A stretch of 64,000 nucleotides of DNA from Sphaerosporella brunnea (GCA_008704415.1 VXIS01000204.1:1-64000), one strand, 5' to 3'. Counted from the stretch's first letter, positions 50,901 to 63,399 are shown. The notes: a model not told the origin generated them from the sequence alone. Numbers and translations are program-made.

Positions 50901-52058
50901 GGCAACCACAATCGATGTGTATTGAAGATGCAGGCATTTTCGAGTACGGACTGTGAATCCCAGCTCATTACCCCGACGCCACCGTGTTTGCGAAAAATGT
51001 TCTTCCAATCATGCAACCTGGAAAGATGATGACTATTGACCACCGGCGATGTGCACATGTGTACAAATGAGTTTTGAGTGCCTATATTCTCGCCTTGCCG
51101 GCAAGTCATTTGGACCCGTCATATCAGTCAACAATGGCAACAGTGCTCAACGCACACGGTGTGAGAATAGTTATATGTTCACTCCTTTGAACTGCACATC
51201 TGCACGCTTTGCACCGCCAAAACTAATCCCCATATCGCTACTATATACTCTTCCAAAACGCTCTGTGAAAGCCGTCAGCTCTCGTCAGGTATAATACACA
51301 GCGCATCGACGGAGACTTCTTCCATCACTTTTTCACATCTCCATCAATTGTATTGGCAACAACTGCACGCAGCGGGGTATGAGAAAATATATTGAAAACC
51401 GACGAAATGGATGGTTGCATGGGTGCGGAACGAGACACGGTTTCCTGCCGTCTTGCGCTCTCATCGCGTAACACTTTCTAGAGCGACGATCTTGCTGGGG
51501 ATCGTGAATTGACTTCGTTTTACGCAATGAAAAATATGATTCTGTGTTGATTAGTGGGTAATGATGATGGCTTTTCCGGCTTTTCGAACCCACCCTGGCA
51601 CGTGTTACGAGCGACGGTTCATGTAACTAGCTCGTGCTATCTGGTAATAGGAGCATCCTCACTGTATAAGGATGCTCACACACCTACATCGAATCATCTT
51701 CGATGAACACTGCTCTTGACCAAAGTTTGCGTTCTTCATTGTTTGTTATCGGCTGCTTGGGTGCGTCGCATCAAACGGGGAACACCCTCCCGCATTCAGC
51801 AGTGAACGTACGGCGTGTGTGTCGTCAATCCGGCTCCGCCCCCAACTGACTGGACGCGTAACCGATGTTGATCATGCTCCTATACACGCTGGGGATTGTA
51901 GTCCCCTCCGATAATGCAATCTTCCCATTCTCATTGCCGCCCGGGCTCTTCAGGAGGCCCAGTCATATTTACTCAAGCTGACCAGCACATCCTGCCAATC
52001 TCGGTTGCCCATTGCAACGAGCTACCATTTTTCAAAGACCGGTCTCACGCTCGTTGAT
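47961..52058. other. No gene recognised
   Basis: Frames up to 194 codons (49202-49786 plus) without known domains; a short minus frame 48926-48684 has FRCPLCGKPMP, too little to name. A perfect 9-bp-stem hairpin (GAGCATCCT ... AGGATGCTC) is at 51651-51677. No transposon ends identified. Confidence 0.35.
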
Positions 52059-52381
52059 GTTCTGGGAGGGTCGGAGCAGAGTGGAGGGCCCCGAGGTCTT
52101 CGCATACAGAGGGGTGACGCACAGAAGCAGCAACTGGAGTCGAGATGAAACCCTGGAGCCAAGAGGTGATGCTGGTGCTACGCATGAAGACCAGGGTTCA
52201 CAGGGGTATTCAGATTCAAATACGAAGGTTCCGAGAAGAGAAAAGGAAAACAAGCAACAAAGCGAGGGCGAAGGCCCCTTTATATAGCCCAGGTGAACGC
52301 GGTGCGCTATGCCATGTGGCAACCGACACACAACCTCGGCCACAGACCCACACAAACCTATTCCAACCTCACGCAGTGACA
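52059..52381 (-). repeat. 3' LTR of the chromovirus
   Basis: The LTR begins (minus strand) TGTCACTGCGTGAGG at 52381, directly after a purine tract, and contains a TATATAAAGG box (plus CCTTTATATAG at 52276-52286). The end at 52059 (TGTTCTGGG on the plus strand) is my best guess. Confidence 0.6.
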
Positions 52382-52390
52382 GTATCCCCC
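52382..52390 (-). promoter_or_regulatory. Polypurine tract before the chromovirus 3' LTR
   Basis: GGGGGATAC on the minus strand next to TGTCA, a layout typical of gypsy elements where plus-strand DNA synthesis starts. Confidence 0.6.
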
Positions 52391-52415
52391 GACTATGGCT
52401 GAGATCCCGCGGAGC

Positions 52416-53257
52416 TCATTTGTCCTCTGAGAGAGGTCCTGGCTTGTCCGGATATGCCTTGTGGAAGCGGTCAATCGCTTGCGGACCATTGACCAGCTTG
52501 GCTGGCTCCCGCTTTGGTTGGTTGTAGACGGTCCACTTGACCAAATTTTGGAGCTTACGCCATCGCCCGGAAGCTAGTAGTCGAGTATCGGATATACAAA
52601 CCACTCAGGTTCGCCCTCAATCTCCACCGGGGGTGGTGAATCTCGGACGCAGGTTCCAAGAGGGAAACGTGAAAGACGGGGTGGAGGTGCATATCTTTAT
52701 GGAGTCGGCGGCGGTAGGCATAGGCCGAGATCGTCTCGTTAACTTCAAAAAACGTCCATGGCTGTTATTGTCAAGCTTACTAGGCGGCCGCCCGACCTTC
52801 TAATTGCGGGCATCGAGCCAGAGCTTGTTCCCAACAGACTAATCGGGAGCCGTTATGCGATGCTCGTCAGCGTTGTACTGGTGCTTCAGCTTTGCCGGTA
52901 AGACTTCCGCACCGATCTGCAAGTGGATTTCTGCTAACGTCATAACAGTGGACAAGGCTCTACGGCCGTCAACGTCGTTGGGGGCCGCGGGAGACTGGTC
53001 GAACTGGTATCGTTGGTCAAACACTCTGTTGGCGAAGAACGGTCAAGAGCCGTGGACGTCCGATGGGTGGTTTTTGGTCGCAGTCATCCTGCAGGTGTTA
53101 ACAGGTGCCCAGAGGTACTGCGCCATGGCAGCCGTTATGCGTTCGGTTTGGCCATCGGTCTGCGGGTGGAAGTGTGTTGAGAGGCAGGGCTCGATACCGA
53201 GCCTCCCACAGAGACGTCCGTAGAAATCCGACGCGAACCCCAGGTCATGGCGCGGGC
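52416..53257 (-). pseudogene. Ty3/gypsy integrase C-terminus with chromodomain
   Basis: The integrase core end is plain: FASDFYGRLCGRLGIEPCL followed by FHPQTDGQTERI (about 53235-53125). Then come FANRVFDQRYQFDQSPA, VGNKLWLDAR, a KLDNNSHGRF stretch (GPY/F-like) and PPPVEIEGEPEWFV, and in another frame the chromodomain, RKLQNLVKWTVYNQPKREPA then AIDRFHKAYPDKPGP, ending at 52416. Stops and at least one frameshift (near 52590) make it nonfunctional. The chromodomain marks it as a chromovirus, a group that targets heterochromatin. Confidence 0.8.
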
Positions 53258-53260
53258 CGA

Positions 53261-54254
53261 CGGGATGGGTGCCTTCGCTTCGGGGCCGTCAATTGAATTG
53301 CGGAGATCAGTCTTCTCAAGCTCGGCAGCCTCAGCTTGAGCATTGTCGCCGGTCCGGCCCCCGGTGTTTGCTATATACTCGCTGATACAAGTCGAAACCT
53401 CTGGATCCAGTGGCTTGGAGGCGTTCGTTTCCTTCAGCGGGAACTTCTGTTCGTTACCCATTGACCCGATTGATCTGGGTAGGACGGGTCCATCCACAAA
53501 CCAACAAAGCTAGTTGACTCTGTCGGGAAGTAGGTTTGATAGGTTTGCTCGGTCGGTGTTAGCTGGGGAGCAAATGGTCGCTTGCATGCGCCACAATCTA
53601 TGGATAACCCCGTGGTACATGTCGTTGCAACATTGCTCAATCACATTCGCGTCGTTGTGGTTAAACACTCGCACGAAACCTTCTCGAATGACAGGGAGCG
53701 TTTTATCCGTCGTCTCCGTCGTGGCTTCATCCTGCGGTGTCGGTGCGGGGCAGCCGCACATCGTTTGCTTGGATTTTGTGTGAACGGGAGATCGTGTTTG
53801 AAGATATGCTGGGTTAGTTTCCATCCGATTCGGCACACAATGGCGGAGAGAACTGTCGGGGCCGAACACGGCCCACAGCCTACGGCGTCAGGAACATCGC
53901 GTCCGTGTAACCGACAGTAAGACTTAAAAGTCCGCCAGACCATACTAGTAAGCAACAGGTTCAGACGATAGCCAGACAGGCTTGCATTTGCTGTCGTTTA
54001 TAAATAGGGGGAAAACGGATCATTTATACAAGCTTGTTCGTTGAGGTGCGAGATATGATGATTCCTTCACTGGGCAACACTTGCTGCTACGCGTGATTTG
54101 CAGGTGCCTGTCACAACGGCAATGCTCACGCTGGGAACATCGGAAGCCTCGCTATCCGTATCCACCCTTGTTACATGACCTCCGCGCTGTTCGTTCCGAA
54201 CCTTTCGCGCCCCCAGACCAACAACGTCGGTGCCAGTCATTCCGGGGCCGTGGA
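53261..54254. other. No gene named; protein-like minus frames
   Basis: Minus frames at 53497-53135 (EVSTCISEYIANTGGRTG...) and 53869-53510 (...FVRVFNHNDANVIEQC...) have protein-like composition but no domain I can name. They may belong to whatever the chromovirus end was joined to. Confidence 0.25.
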
Positions 54255-55034
54255 TAGGGCATCCAGTCCGTCTTGACCTTAGGAGTATACCAGACTGATG
54301 ATTGTGGTCCTTGAAAATTCCACCCGGTCTAGACCAGGCATCCTCCACCAGGACCGGGACCCCGCAGGCGCCCAAATAGGACTAAACATAACCGGTGACT
54401 ATGGGGCCCGCTGGGCATCTACACATATAACAGGCAGAACAATCGACGAAAAGAAAAAGAAACCAAGTCCAACAATCTTGTCCAACTGTCCTTGCATCTC
54501 CGCATCCCGGTCAGCGAAATCACGCAGCATCAGTTAAACCTTCTCGATCAAGAGTGGATGCATGGTTTATTGAACATCCCTCAGATGTTAGGAGTCCGTC
54601 ATGGCTTCACTGCATTCCCCTGACTCTGCAACGATAGAAAACGTCAGGTTGTTACCCCATTTGGACACTGTATGACGAAAAAGAGCTCATCTCATCCCAC
54701 GTTTCAACCGCGAAAATGTCCCGTGTGCAGAGGGGAAGCGCATAGTGGTCCACGGCTGCGTGCTGTTCGGCGAGCTTCGGAAGTGCGCTCTGAAGATTAC
54801 CAGTATGCAGATCAGTCGCGACTGGCCAAACAAGGAAGGCTTGGACATGACGCAGGCAATCCATCCGTGCCTGGAATGCGCCGGCGTATCCAGTGGCCAT
54901 AGTCCCCTGTCAGGTACCTGTTCTTTCTGGCCTTCGGCCCGAACCAGACCGTCTTCCAAGTAGCATGACACATCCTGTGCTACTTTGTGGGGCTCCGTTT
55001 GCCCCGTGGGGCGGACGGACTATTGACACCCCTG
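54255..55034 (+). mobile_element. Worn hAT-like element, copy e
   Basis: The right end is the inverse of CAGGGGTGTCAATAGTCCG at 55016-55034. The inside resembles copies a and c (GACCAGGC, GGCATCTACACATA, ACGAAAAGAAAAAG). The left end is probably TAGGGCATCCAGTCCG at 54255. The 8-bp flanks do not match, so an end is misplaced or the copy is rearranged. Confidence 0.5.
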
Positions 55035-55552
55035 AGTCAGTCTCGCGCCTGATGGTGGAGCGTAGAACTGGTTTTCGAACAGAACGCGGCAGGGGCGTGT
55101 AACAGTGCCTCTTGGCCATTGCGGTTGTCTATAGGCAAGTGACTCGCAAACAGTGTATGTTGTCCTGGCGTGTCCCTGATTTATTGAAGTGGACGCACTC
55201 CCTGATCGTGGATTTCCAGGTTGGGAGGGCCATGTTTACGTGACTGAATGGTGGCAGTGAAACCTCTCACTTCATATCCTCCGTCACAACAACTGTGACG
55301 CGGCGTCTGTGAAAACTACTGCGAACATTCGCAGCCAGGAACACTTCCCCTGGTGAGAAATCAATTGCTCTGCCACAGCTGGAAAACGTCACACAACCAT
55401 AGACTGCTCGATCCCCACCTCGGTGTTCTCTGCTCGCCGCTTGTTGTGGGGAAAATTCTTGCAGTTGGTCTCGTCTAATCTGCTTTGTGTGCCGAGATTT
55501 CAGCACATTCCCCTGGTACAATATATACGGGACCTTCACACTGAGGAGCTCA
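55035..55552. other. No gene recognised
   Basis: Short frames only. Confidence 0.4.
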
Positions 55553-55579
55553 AAGGTTTGTTTTAATCATCCTGTATTC

Positions 55580-55593
55580 GGCCGCTTGCGGCC
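55580..55593 (-). ncRNA. LINE 3' hairpin (copy 4)
   Basis: On the element strand GGCCGCAAGCGGCC, identical to LINE 1. Confidence 0.7.
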
Positions 55594-55754
55594 ATGACAT
55601 GGGGGCTATGTACTCAGATCTACCCTTGAAACTCAAGTGTCCACAGACGGGCGTGATCTGAAAGGCGCACCAAGGAAAATCGTATCGGAAGGACATAGGA
55701 AGGACATAGGGAAATACTAAAGAAAATACAAAGGAGAGACATCAGTTTATAATC

Positions 55755-56500
55755 TTGATCATTCTCGTGACTTCTCCGGCCACTTTCCCACTTGCGTGCT
55801 TTCGAGAAAGCCGAGGACGGCTTCGGTGCACCACATCTGCCAGAATTCTGGCTACAGGAGTGGAGGTCTTCTTTCAACCCTCCTTGTCACCCTCTCTCGT
55901 CGCCACACCAACTGCCTTCCACAAATCATCCTGCTCTTGTCGCCACTTAGCACATCTCTTCAGGAGGTGCTCTCTTGTTTGCTTGGGCTCCTTGCGGCAC
56001 CACTAGCACTTGTCGTCCATCCTGCGACCCGTCCACATAAAGTATGGGGCCGTGTCAGCCTTGTTGAGACGGAGTTTGTAGTATCGGGATGCCAGCGCCT
56101 TCGGAGCCTTCGCCGCCGCCTTGTCCCGCTTAGCCTTGCGCCTGTAGTAGGACTTGGTTTTGATCTGTTGGCTGAGCCATGCGTTTCGGTCTTTTGATCT
56201 GGCGACCGTGACTAGGCGTCCGATGTGTGCTAGAGAGGTGACCTCCATTGCGTGTGGTCTGTTGAGTTGGTCTCTTGCTGCGGCCTTGGCAGACTGGTCA
56301 GCCATCTCGTTGCCTGGGACGTCCTTGTGTCCTGGCACCCGTCTATATTCGACGGCCCGTCCGAGTTGATGCATCTCGGCTTCGGCCTGGCAAATGCGCG
56401 GCCGCAGCCATTGGCCTGCGCCTGGGAGCTCAATGGTAGCGCCGGTGATGAAATTTTGAGAGCGCTTGAGTGTCGGCCTGGGCTAGGGAAGTGCTCTGCG
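55755..56500 (-). pseudogene. LINE ORF2 C-terminus with nonsense codons
   Basis: Reads VEYRRVPGHKDVPGNEMADQ, VTSLAHIGRLVTVARSKDRN, ALASRYYKLRLNKADTAPYF and MDDKC, then a TAG exactly at the first tryptophan of the CWWC zinc motif. A further TGA replaces the tryptophan of the GWKRTSTPVA segment. Both are G-to-A changes on the coding strand. Near 56430 the frame shifts before the DTQALSKF stretch of RNase H. Confidence 0.8.
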
Positions 56501-56560
56501 CGAGGAATTCTCGCATGGGGGACGAATGTGTAGCGGCTCCGTGCGCAAGCAGCCTGAGCA

Positions 56561-59500
56561 TGCGGAGTGGAAATGCGCATCAGGCGCAGGAATCTACTCC
56601 ATCCACCGGCCGACAGGCACTTTTTCAAACCGGTGTTCTTCTCGTTGTTCTTTGTCTCCTGCCGCACTCGGTTCCTCGATGTGCAACCTCACGTAAGTTT
56701 GGACTGGATGCACCAGGGTACCTCATCCGAAGATCAACGCCGTTCCACACGATCTCGCAAGCAATCCAGTAGGCGTCGGTGGAAAGACCTGGAGAGTCTC
56801 TAACTCTCTTGAATGAAAGTTGTTATTCCTCACAAGAGTACTGGGTATGTGTGCCTGGAGACCGTCCAGCTTGGGCCCCCGGTCACCGAGCAATGCTTGA
56901 GTCCTACACAACAACGCGTAAATTGCCGATCTTCTGTGGCTCCAACAGTCCCCATGCGGCCTTCTATGTAAGCTCCAGTGACTGCAAATTCTCGCTGTTG
57001 TCACTGGGAAAAATGTAACCGTCACGCATGGTGAAGTTCAATTCAACAGCCGTTGGTGAAATTACGTGTTCATCACCGTTGTCGCTTCTCGGAAGTGGCC
57101 TCGAATTGGGCCCTACTTGACGATTCAACGTACGCCCACTGAGGTACAACGAGAAGAACCTTGGAGCTGGGTCTCAATTTGCAATCGTCTCGTCGATTCA
57201 AACGTTGAATACTATGGCTGGATCACATCCACACATAGCCCCCGACCCTCTCGCCGGTGAATGCCTCTGGCCTATCAAAAGGATAACTACACAAATCATA
57301 CATATTGGCGGAAACATTCCGTACAACCCACAGCGCGGACAGTAAGAACCCTCCATCCTATCAGTATAGACTGATATGGATGCACCGGATGCACCCCGGT
57401 TGTGATAGGCAGTGAGAGAAACATGTGGCTTGGTGGATACTTGATGCTCCAGTATACAAGACCGTCTTGCTAGATGCCAGTGCCTGAAGCCGCAAGTAAT
57501 AAGAATAGAAGCCATCAGGAGCCGTATGCCTGTCGCTGTTTTAATCGGCATCCATGTCAGCGGCTAGTATCTCTCGGCGATCGGACGGCAATATACACAA
57601 AACCACAAACCAGCGAGCACACCGGCCGTGTCAGGTGTTTCATCCACTTGTGGTCATCATCACATGGTTCTCGTGTTGCAACAGCTGCCGATGTCCCCGC
57701 ACTCTTGACATGGGTGCAGATTGAACGATGTCCAGAGTTAACCTCAAGTCGAGTGTATAGTGTTTCAGGTACGAAGCTCACGGGTACACCGCAGAGCATG
57801 GTTGCAGCAACTGCCACCACTTGGAGGCTCCACCGAGTTGGTGGGCGATGTCAGCCTCCGCCAGTCAAGCGCGTATGATCTCCGCCACGACCACACACAG
57901 CCTCCGTACGGTTTCCGGGGCCGCCCAGAGTTTAAACTACCAGCAATATTATTGGTGTCCAGCGGGTCGCAGCTCATCAACAGGCGGTCAAGTACGAACC
58001 ATCAGTGCTTGATCTCCCAGCTACTTACAATTAGGAGTAGTCGAAAACCAATCAACACGAGTGGTTCATGGCGTATCAGTCGCTTGACCATCGAGGCGGC
58101 CATTATAAGTCTCGAAGCGGGAGCGTTTGGCTGCCGTTGACCCGAACATTGAACTGGAGCCCGCTGCGATTTCCACGCCACGGCCCCCGCGTGAGGGGTG
58201 TGCATCTAGATGGTCTGGTGCGTTCCAATCTGTGTGCTTCTTTCTCTGATGGGCCTGTTTGTGTGGGCACGCTCTGTAGGTGTACTTGGACTGTCACGAT
58301 GCGGGGCTTCATTGAGGCCATCCGGCCGTGTGAGTTGTCAGGGTCAATCTCACACCCGGCAGTTGGGGAGCGGTGTCGGTCTACGCATGTCCGATTGATC
58401 TCCCTTTAAGATCGACAATAAGGTACCTCAGGGGAATTAGCGGTCCGTACAGAGCTGAGGTTGTCCTTAAATCTGTCCGCTGTTGGTCCCTGCAAAACGC
58501 GATGCCCAGTTGTTGGTTCCTTTTTCAAGTTGTGGACGTGATTGCCAAACACTTCACGTTCCCAGGCAGCATGCTTCACTCATATATGCGGCTCATCGTT
58601 GTGGTACCCGGGGCAGGCGGTCATGTCGATGGTGTGTATCCTGCCGTAACAACCGACTATTCGGATGTCTGAACTACAAAGGTTGATCCGCAGGCCGCGC
58701 AGCTCATGACCGACGCGCACGCATTTTCCTCAATTTCAAGCATACGCAGGCACTCGGTTGAGAGACAACATATGTGCAACCATTATTAGCGCTTCCCGAA
58801 CTGACAGTTCAAAATATTGCGTGGGCCCTAGAATATCGCAAACAGTGAGGAACGTTGCGGTTCGTTTTAGGCTTCTTATACAAACTGATCCAGGCACACC
58901 AATGAGATATACCATAGCCAGACTTCGGGGCGTACCAGATGTCCGAATACACCGACCGTCGGGAACAGTGAGCGCGCATGGTACGTAGTACCTACCCACT
59001 GTCAGGGACACTAGGCTGTGGAGCATATCGCGAAGTTGGCACTGCGGTGGCAAAGAATGAAAGCCCTAGCAATTCTCTATATTTCCGCAATCAGTTGTCT
59101 ACGGCTACTCGGCCTTCTGGTTCCAATTGACTCCCCTCTTGACCGCATGCCCGGGTTTGTGGTTCTATATCAAAATACGCTACATAGGTCTGATCTTGGG
59201 ATTAATCTTTTCACCTGAGAATATCCAATGGTCACAGTCCGGGTCCCCACTAGGGAGCTTGGCAGCGGGCCAACAGTTCGGCATGTAAAGACAGCATTAG
59301 TTGTCTGGAAATGGTGGTCCACGCTGACAACAGTTTCTTACCGTCGGTTTCATTGCCGCTGTTCTTTGGCGGCCTGCTTTGTGTGCAGGTTAAGTGGCAT
59401 CCTTCTTCGGGTCTGGCTACCCTAGGCCGCCCGTGTTGGTAGGTTTGCGGCGAGGGGCCATGTGGTTGATTTCGCGATGTACTATTTTTACCGCGAACCC

Positions 59501-62207
59501 TGGATATGGGAGCAGGAGTAGTACCACCCCGTTGTTTTCACAATTTCTCGAACGTTTTTTGGTGTGGGGATGGACTGTTGGCTGGGGTGATGATATATGG
59601 TCGAAGACGCGCAAAAATGGGCATTATATCGCGCGATGTGGCCACCGTTAATGGGTTGTCGGTCGATAGCATTGTTACCGTTGTTGCGCTGCCATTGGGG
59701 CTGTCATAATTCAGGCCCCATTCCTGGTGGCATTCATCGTGCGTCCCCGGATGGGAAACATTTGCTGTTTGTTCAAACATTGATGTTTCGCTGTGGCGAC
59801 TATTAATCACATCCCAAGCATATAGATAGGCATACAAAAGGCCATTCTGGATCTACTTCCCTCTGACGTCTTCAGTTGCACAGACTATAAAAAATGCAAC
59901 GCGTGCATTACCTGTTGTAGTGTTCCGTAGGCAGGCCGTTCGTTAGATCCATCTTGAACAGAGACCGGCCACCCACGGGCCGGCAGCGTCCAAATTGGTT
60001 CCGTGGGACCTTTTTCACAAAGCGGAGTCCCGCACTCACCACATGCGGTCCGTGCCTCACTACTTTCTACTCACAGTCTGTCCTTTCCCGGCCGGATTTT
60101 GGCGCTCGATTCAACGCTTCGCGCATATTATTTGAGTGCCGTGACGTGCTCTGCCCGCCTGGTCTTATTACTTATTATTTCAATTTTGACCTCCGGCGGC
60201 CTATGTTACTGTCGACATCGCTCTGGGTTGATGAGTGCCAAAAATACCGCACACGGATACCCTATCTCAGCGGCTTTATGAGATTGGAATACAGGATTCG
60301 TCTCGAAGGAGGCTCCACGGGTGGTGACTATTTGAAGCGATGGTCTGGGTGCGCTGACATTTAAATATTAATCCAATCCCATCATGGATCAGGGGTTTGT
60401 AGTTGTGGCTTCGGACGTTGGGCCTCAGCACCACGGAGATATTCTGCTGCTGTCTATCGTTGGTCGATTGTCCAATGAATAAACGTATTCCGGACAGTCA
60501 AGTGGAACTTTTGTCATCGACAGCGTTGGTGGACTGAAATCTCCTGTACTCTCACAGAGCGCATTAGAGTCCAGCCTAATCGCTCGCAGTTTTGTCCCGG
60601 CTGGGACCGTGGCAGTATTTTCAAAAGCCAGCCCTCTGGTCGAGCCGTTTTTGGGCTGCTTAGGTTGCAGAAAAGGCTCGTCGGTTGGTTTGGGGATTCC
60701 AAAGCTGACCGGCGGCGGGCGGGCTGCTTCACATGTGGCTCAAGCAGAAAAATTCAACTTTTGTGACATCTGTCCCGTTCTTGCACGACTCAGTCACCAC
60801 ATCATTTCCGTGTTGGCCGTCTCTTACTCCTGCACCTTTGATGCATTGATTATGCCTGCCGCTCCCAGTGGGTCAAACACTCGAATGCTTCCATCATATC
60901 AACTTCCTGGCGAGCCCGGCCTTTAGTGATGTTCCCAAAGGTGGCGAACCAGGTATTTGGCATTATTTATCCAGCCTGTGTCGCCTACAGGTGTGGCGGG
61001 TTCAAGCTGTCCCGTATTAACCACACTCTCTACTTCTACAGGAGATCTAAGACGACAGTCGCTAGGTACCCGGGGATTTCTGCAGTGATTGCAATGTATT
61101 TATCCATGTGGTCTAGGTTATTATTGACTGACGTTTCCATAATTTGAACAGAATTTGTGAGATTGTGATCTGCAATATTCTCCCGAACGCTGTTGTACTG
61201 AGTATAGCACGTGGTGAGGTGCACTTTCTAACCACCCAAGGCTGGTAATGGGGTGCTACGCTTTCCTCGAAGCCCTTTTCTGCACCGTATCCAACACGCT
61301 TGTTTTCTTTTCGAAACATCGCAGGATTGATATTAATTCCTCTTTGACAGTCCAGTCTGACGCATCCAGCGAAATCTCTTGCAGATGTGGTCGTAGTAAC
61401 GAAGAAGCTGACTTTATTCCTCGGTTTAAGTCGTCCGCGATCCATCATGGCGGAGGATGAATATCAATCTCTGCAACCAGAAGCAAGTCAGCCGCAATGG
61501 TACTTTGATTCTCACCGGCCGTAGCATTAATCGCCAGGAACCGATAGATTTTCTCAGGCAAACGTTCAACATAGGTTGATATGTTGAGTTGGTTACCCAA
61601 CAGGCCGATAACCTATACGTTCTCTCGCTTTTGAAATGGCTAAAGTCTCTTTTTCACGGAGTACGGTGTCATGGCCCATTTCAATGCCACAGCGCCTGCC
61701 CCGTGAAGTTTAGAGTGTGGCCCAGCGCTCAAGGCTTTGGTCCGCTGCCGGCAAACAGGAATCGGATCATCAGACTTTTGCGCCGTTTGTGATAGAGCAC
61801 TATCGCTCGATTGCCAACTGTGTCAGCAGTAGCAGGTGGGAGAGCTGGAACACGAGAATTGAAGTCAAAAAGGAGGCTGCGAAAATGTATATTCTCCACA
61901 TGATGAAAGGCAACGTCGGCACTCACAATGCTCACGCACATTATTCCCTTGAAGGCTGCCAGTTCAATGTTCTGATGGGATCTGTCATAGACAGGATCGA
62001 GCTCGAACCAAGACTCCAAGGTCAACTCGAGTTGGCTCGACGCGTAGAGGCGGAGCCTCCGGATTTTGTCCGAGCTTTGGTCGAGCTCGAGCTGCAGCTC
62101 GAGCTGTTCCTGCTTTACAACACCTTAAGCTCGCGGACCGTGACTTCTAGATAATAGCATTCAACTCGTGGACTGTTTTGTAAAAAAACAAATTCTATGA
62201 TGACTGG
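56561..62207. other. No gene recognised (5.6 kb); one GAGCTC-rich patch
   Basis: Frames are all under about 145 codons and lack domains on both strands. At 62000-62110 GAGCTCGAGCTGCAGCTCGA-type words form a self-complementary patch. No ends of mobile elements could be identified. Confidence 0.35.
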
Positions 62208-62625
62208 CTACAACCCCATGGCGTCCGCATCGCTCTTACTGTCTAGGAGTGGTTTGTGATGGGTATCTATGACCGGAATCTCAGCTCCACTGTCAATCTC
62301 GTCCGCATCATCCTTGCTTAACGTTTCACGTTTCCACTCCTCCAAATCATCATACCCCAACCAGCTTTTGAATAACAAGCGAGCGCTGCTTGAGCCCTCC
62401 AATAAGCCGGTTTCCCTCCATCTTGGCAACAAGATCTCCAGCTGTTCAGGAAAGACTCCCAGCCTGGACACTTGTGGCTGACATAAAGAGATAATCGGGA
62501 ACCATTCGGGCAGGTGTCGGGAAGCGATGGCCATTTGCTTTCCACAAATCCACGGGATTGGCCTCGCACGCTTGTACCGGCTGAAATAACTACCGTGGAG
62601 ACTGTTGTTGCTTCACTGCAACTCT
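62208..62625 (-). pseudogene. C-terminus of a hAT transposase (dimerisation domain)
   Basis: On the minus strand the frame reads EANPVDLWKANGHRFPTPAR followed by MVPDYLFMSATSV, the classic hAT C-terminal dimerisation motif (W..N..RFP.L...A.DYL.I.ATS). A TGA near 62455 breaks it where SERVFS would be; the frame continues as GDLVAKMEGNRL and, after a shift, KSWLGYDDLEEWKRE and an acidic tail ending ADAMGL at 62208. Upstream sequence is cut by the hAT-like copy d, whose target duplication starts 38 bp further on. It is nonfunctional, and whether it belongs to the same family as the hAT-like copies is unknown. Confidence 0.7.
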
Positions 62626-62662
62626 GGCTACTGGCGAAGAGAAATGAAAGTCCAAGTCTCCA

Positions 62663-62670
62663 TCTAGAAG
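62663..62670. repeat. 8-bp TSD, left (hAT-N copy d)
   Basis: TCTAGAAG, identical to 63400-63407. Confidence 0.92.
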
Positions 62671-63399
62671 CAGGGCAGTCAATAGTCCGGCCGGCCGCCA
62701 AGGCAAACAGGGCCCAAGGATTGGGTCAGGCCGGGCCGGTGATGTGATAAGCCCGACAGGTTCGGGCCGGCATAAGAAAAACCTGGATATCTAATAGGCG
62801 CCGGCCGGTGCCTGGTATCCTGAATCAAGGTCGGTTCGGTCATTGTGCCACACGCGAGGCCACTACAAGCACTAATCATGCGGTTTTCACCGCAGTTACA
62901 GCGTCGATCCACCCCAAAAACAGCAACTCCGACGAGAGTCGGAATAAGACGGAGCGGAACTGCTGACGTTTTGATTACAAAACACAATTACGGATCAGCC
63001 GGGTTCCTTGGAGACGATGCGATCGAAGCAATAGACTGCCACAAATCGGGAAGATCTAGTATATGGCGCGGGTTCTCAAATTCATCAGGTTGAGCGTATT
63101 CTGAGTGCCTTGGAATAGCGGGCAGCGGATATGGAGGGCTAGCTGGAGGTCCTTCAGGTTGTTGACTCCGTATCTCGCGTTCATGTTTGTTTCCTTGATG
63201 TATGTGTGAACAAAAAACTACAGATGCCTGGCGGGCCCGCCGGGTGCCAGGTACTTCTGGGCCTGGCAGGTGCCCGTGGGCGCCTGGGTCTCGATCCAAA
63301 AAGACTGGTCCAAACGGGCCGTGATTGCCAAAGCCCGTTTCAATCAGTCCAGTTCAGGCCGCGCTCAAAGCTGGACTGGCCGGACATTTGACAGCCCTG
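62671..63399 (-). mobile_element. Non-autonomous hAT-like element, copy d (729 bp)
   Basis: The ends are CAGGGCAGTCAATAGTCCGG and the inverse of CAGGGCTGTCAAATGTCCGG, with perfect 8-bp duplications. Internally it resembles copy a (GACGAGAGTCGGAATAAGAC) in the opposite orientation, but is about 190 bp shorter. No transposase frame. Confidence 0.92.

Larger units (their letters stand above)
52059..53260 (-). mobile_element. 3' end of a Ty3/gypsy chromovirus with its LTR
   Basis: On the minus strand the order is integrase, GPY region, chromodomain, polypurine tract, 3' LTR. Upstream of about 53260 the similarity to pol is lost, so gag, protease, RT and RNase H are missing. An older LTR of the same kind is at 24511-24876. 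The integrase and chromodomain are in different frames with several stops. Confidence 0.75.
55556..56560 (-). mobile_element. 5'-truncated LINE close to LINE 1
   Basis: The 3' UTR is very similar to that of the full-length LINE (GTTTTAATCATCCTGTATTC, hairpin, GTCCACAGACGGGCGTGAT, CGCACCAAGG), so this is the closest relative in the window. Coding similarity runs from the C-terminus to the RNase H region and fades near 56560. Poly(A) is reduced and no target duplication was found. Confidence 0.8.

Noticed and set aside
51651..51677. Perfect 9-bp-stem hairpin resembling a bacterial terminator
   Set aside because: No T-run follows, and the context is eukaryotic.
54255..55042. Perfect TSD for hAT-like copy e
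   Set aside because: GCCGTGGA and AGTCAGTC do not match, so no TSD is claimed.
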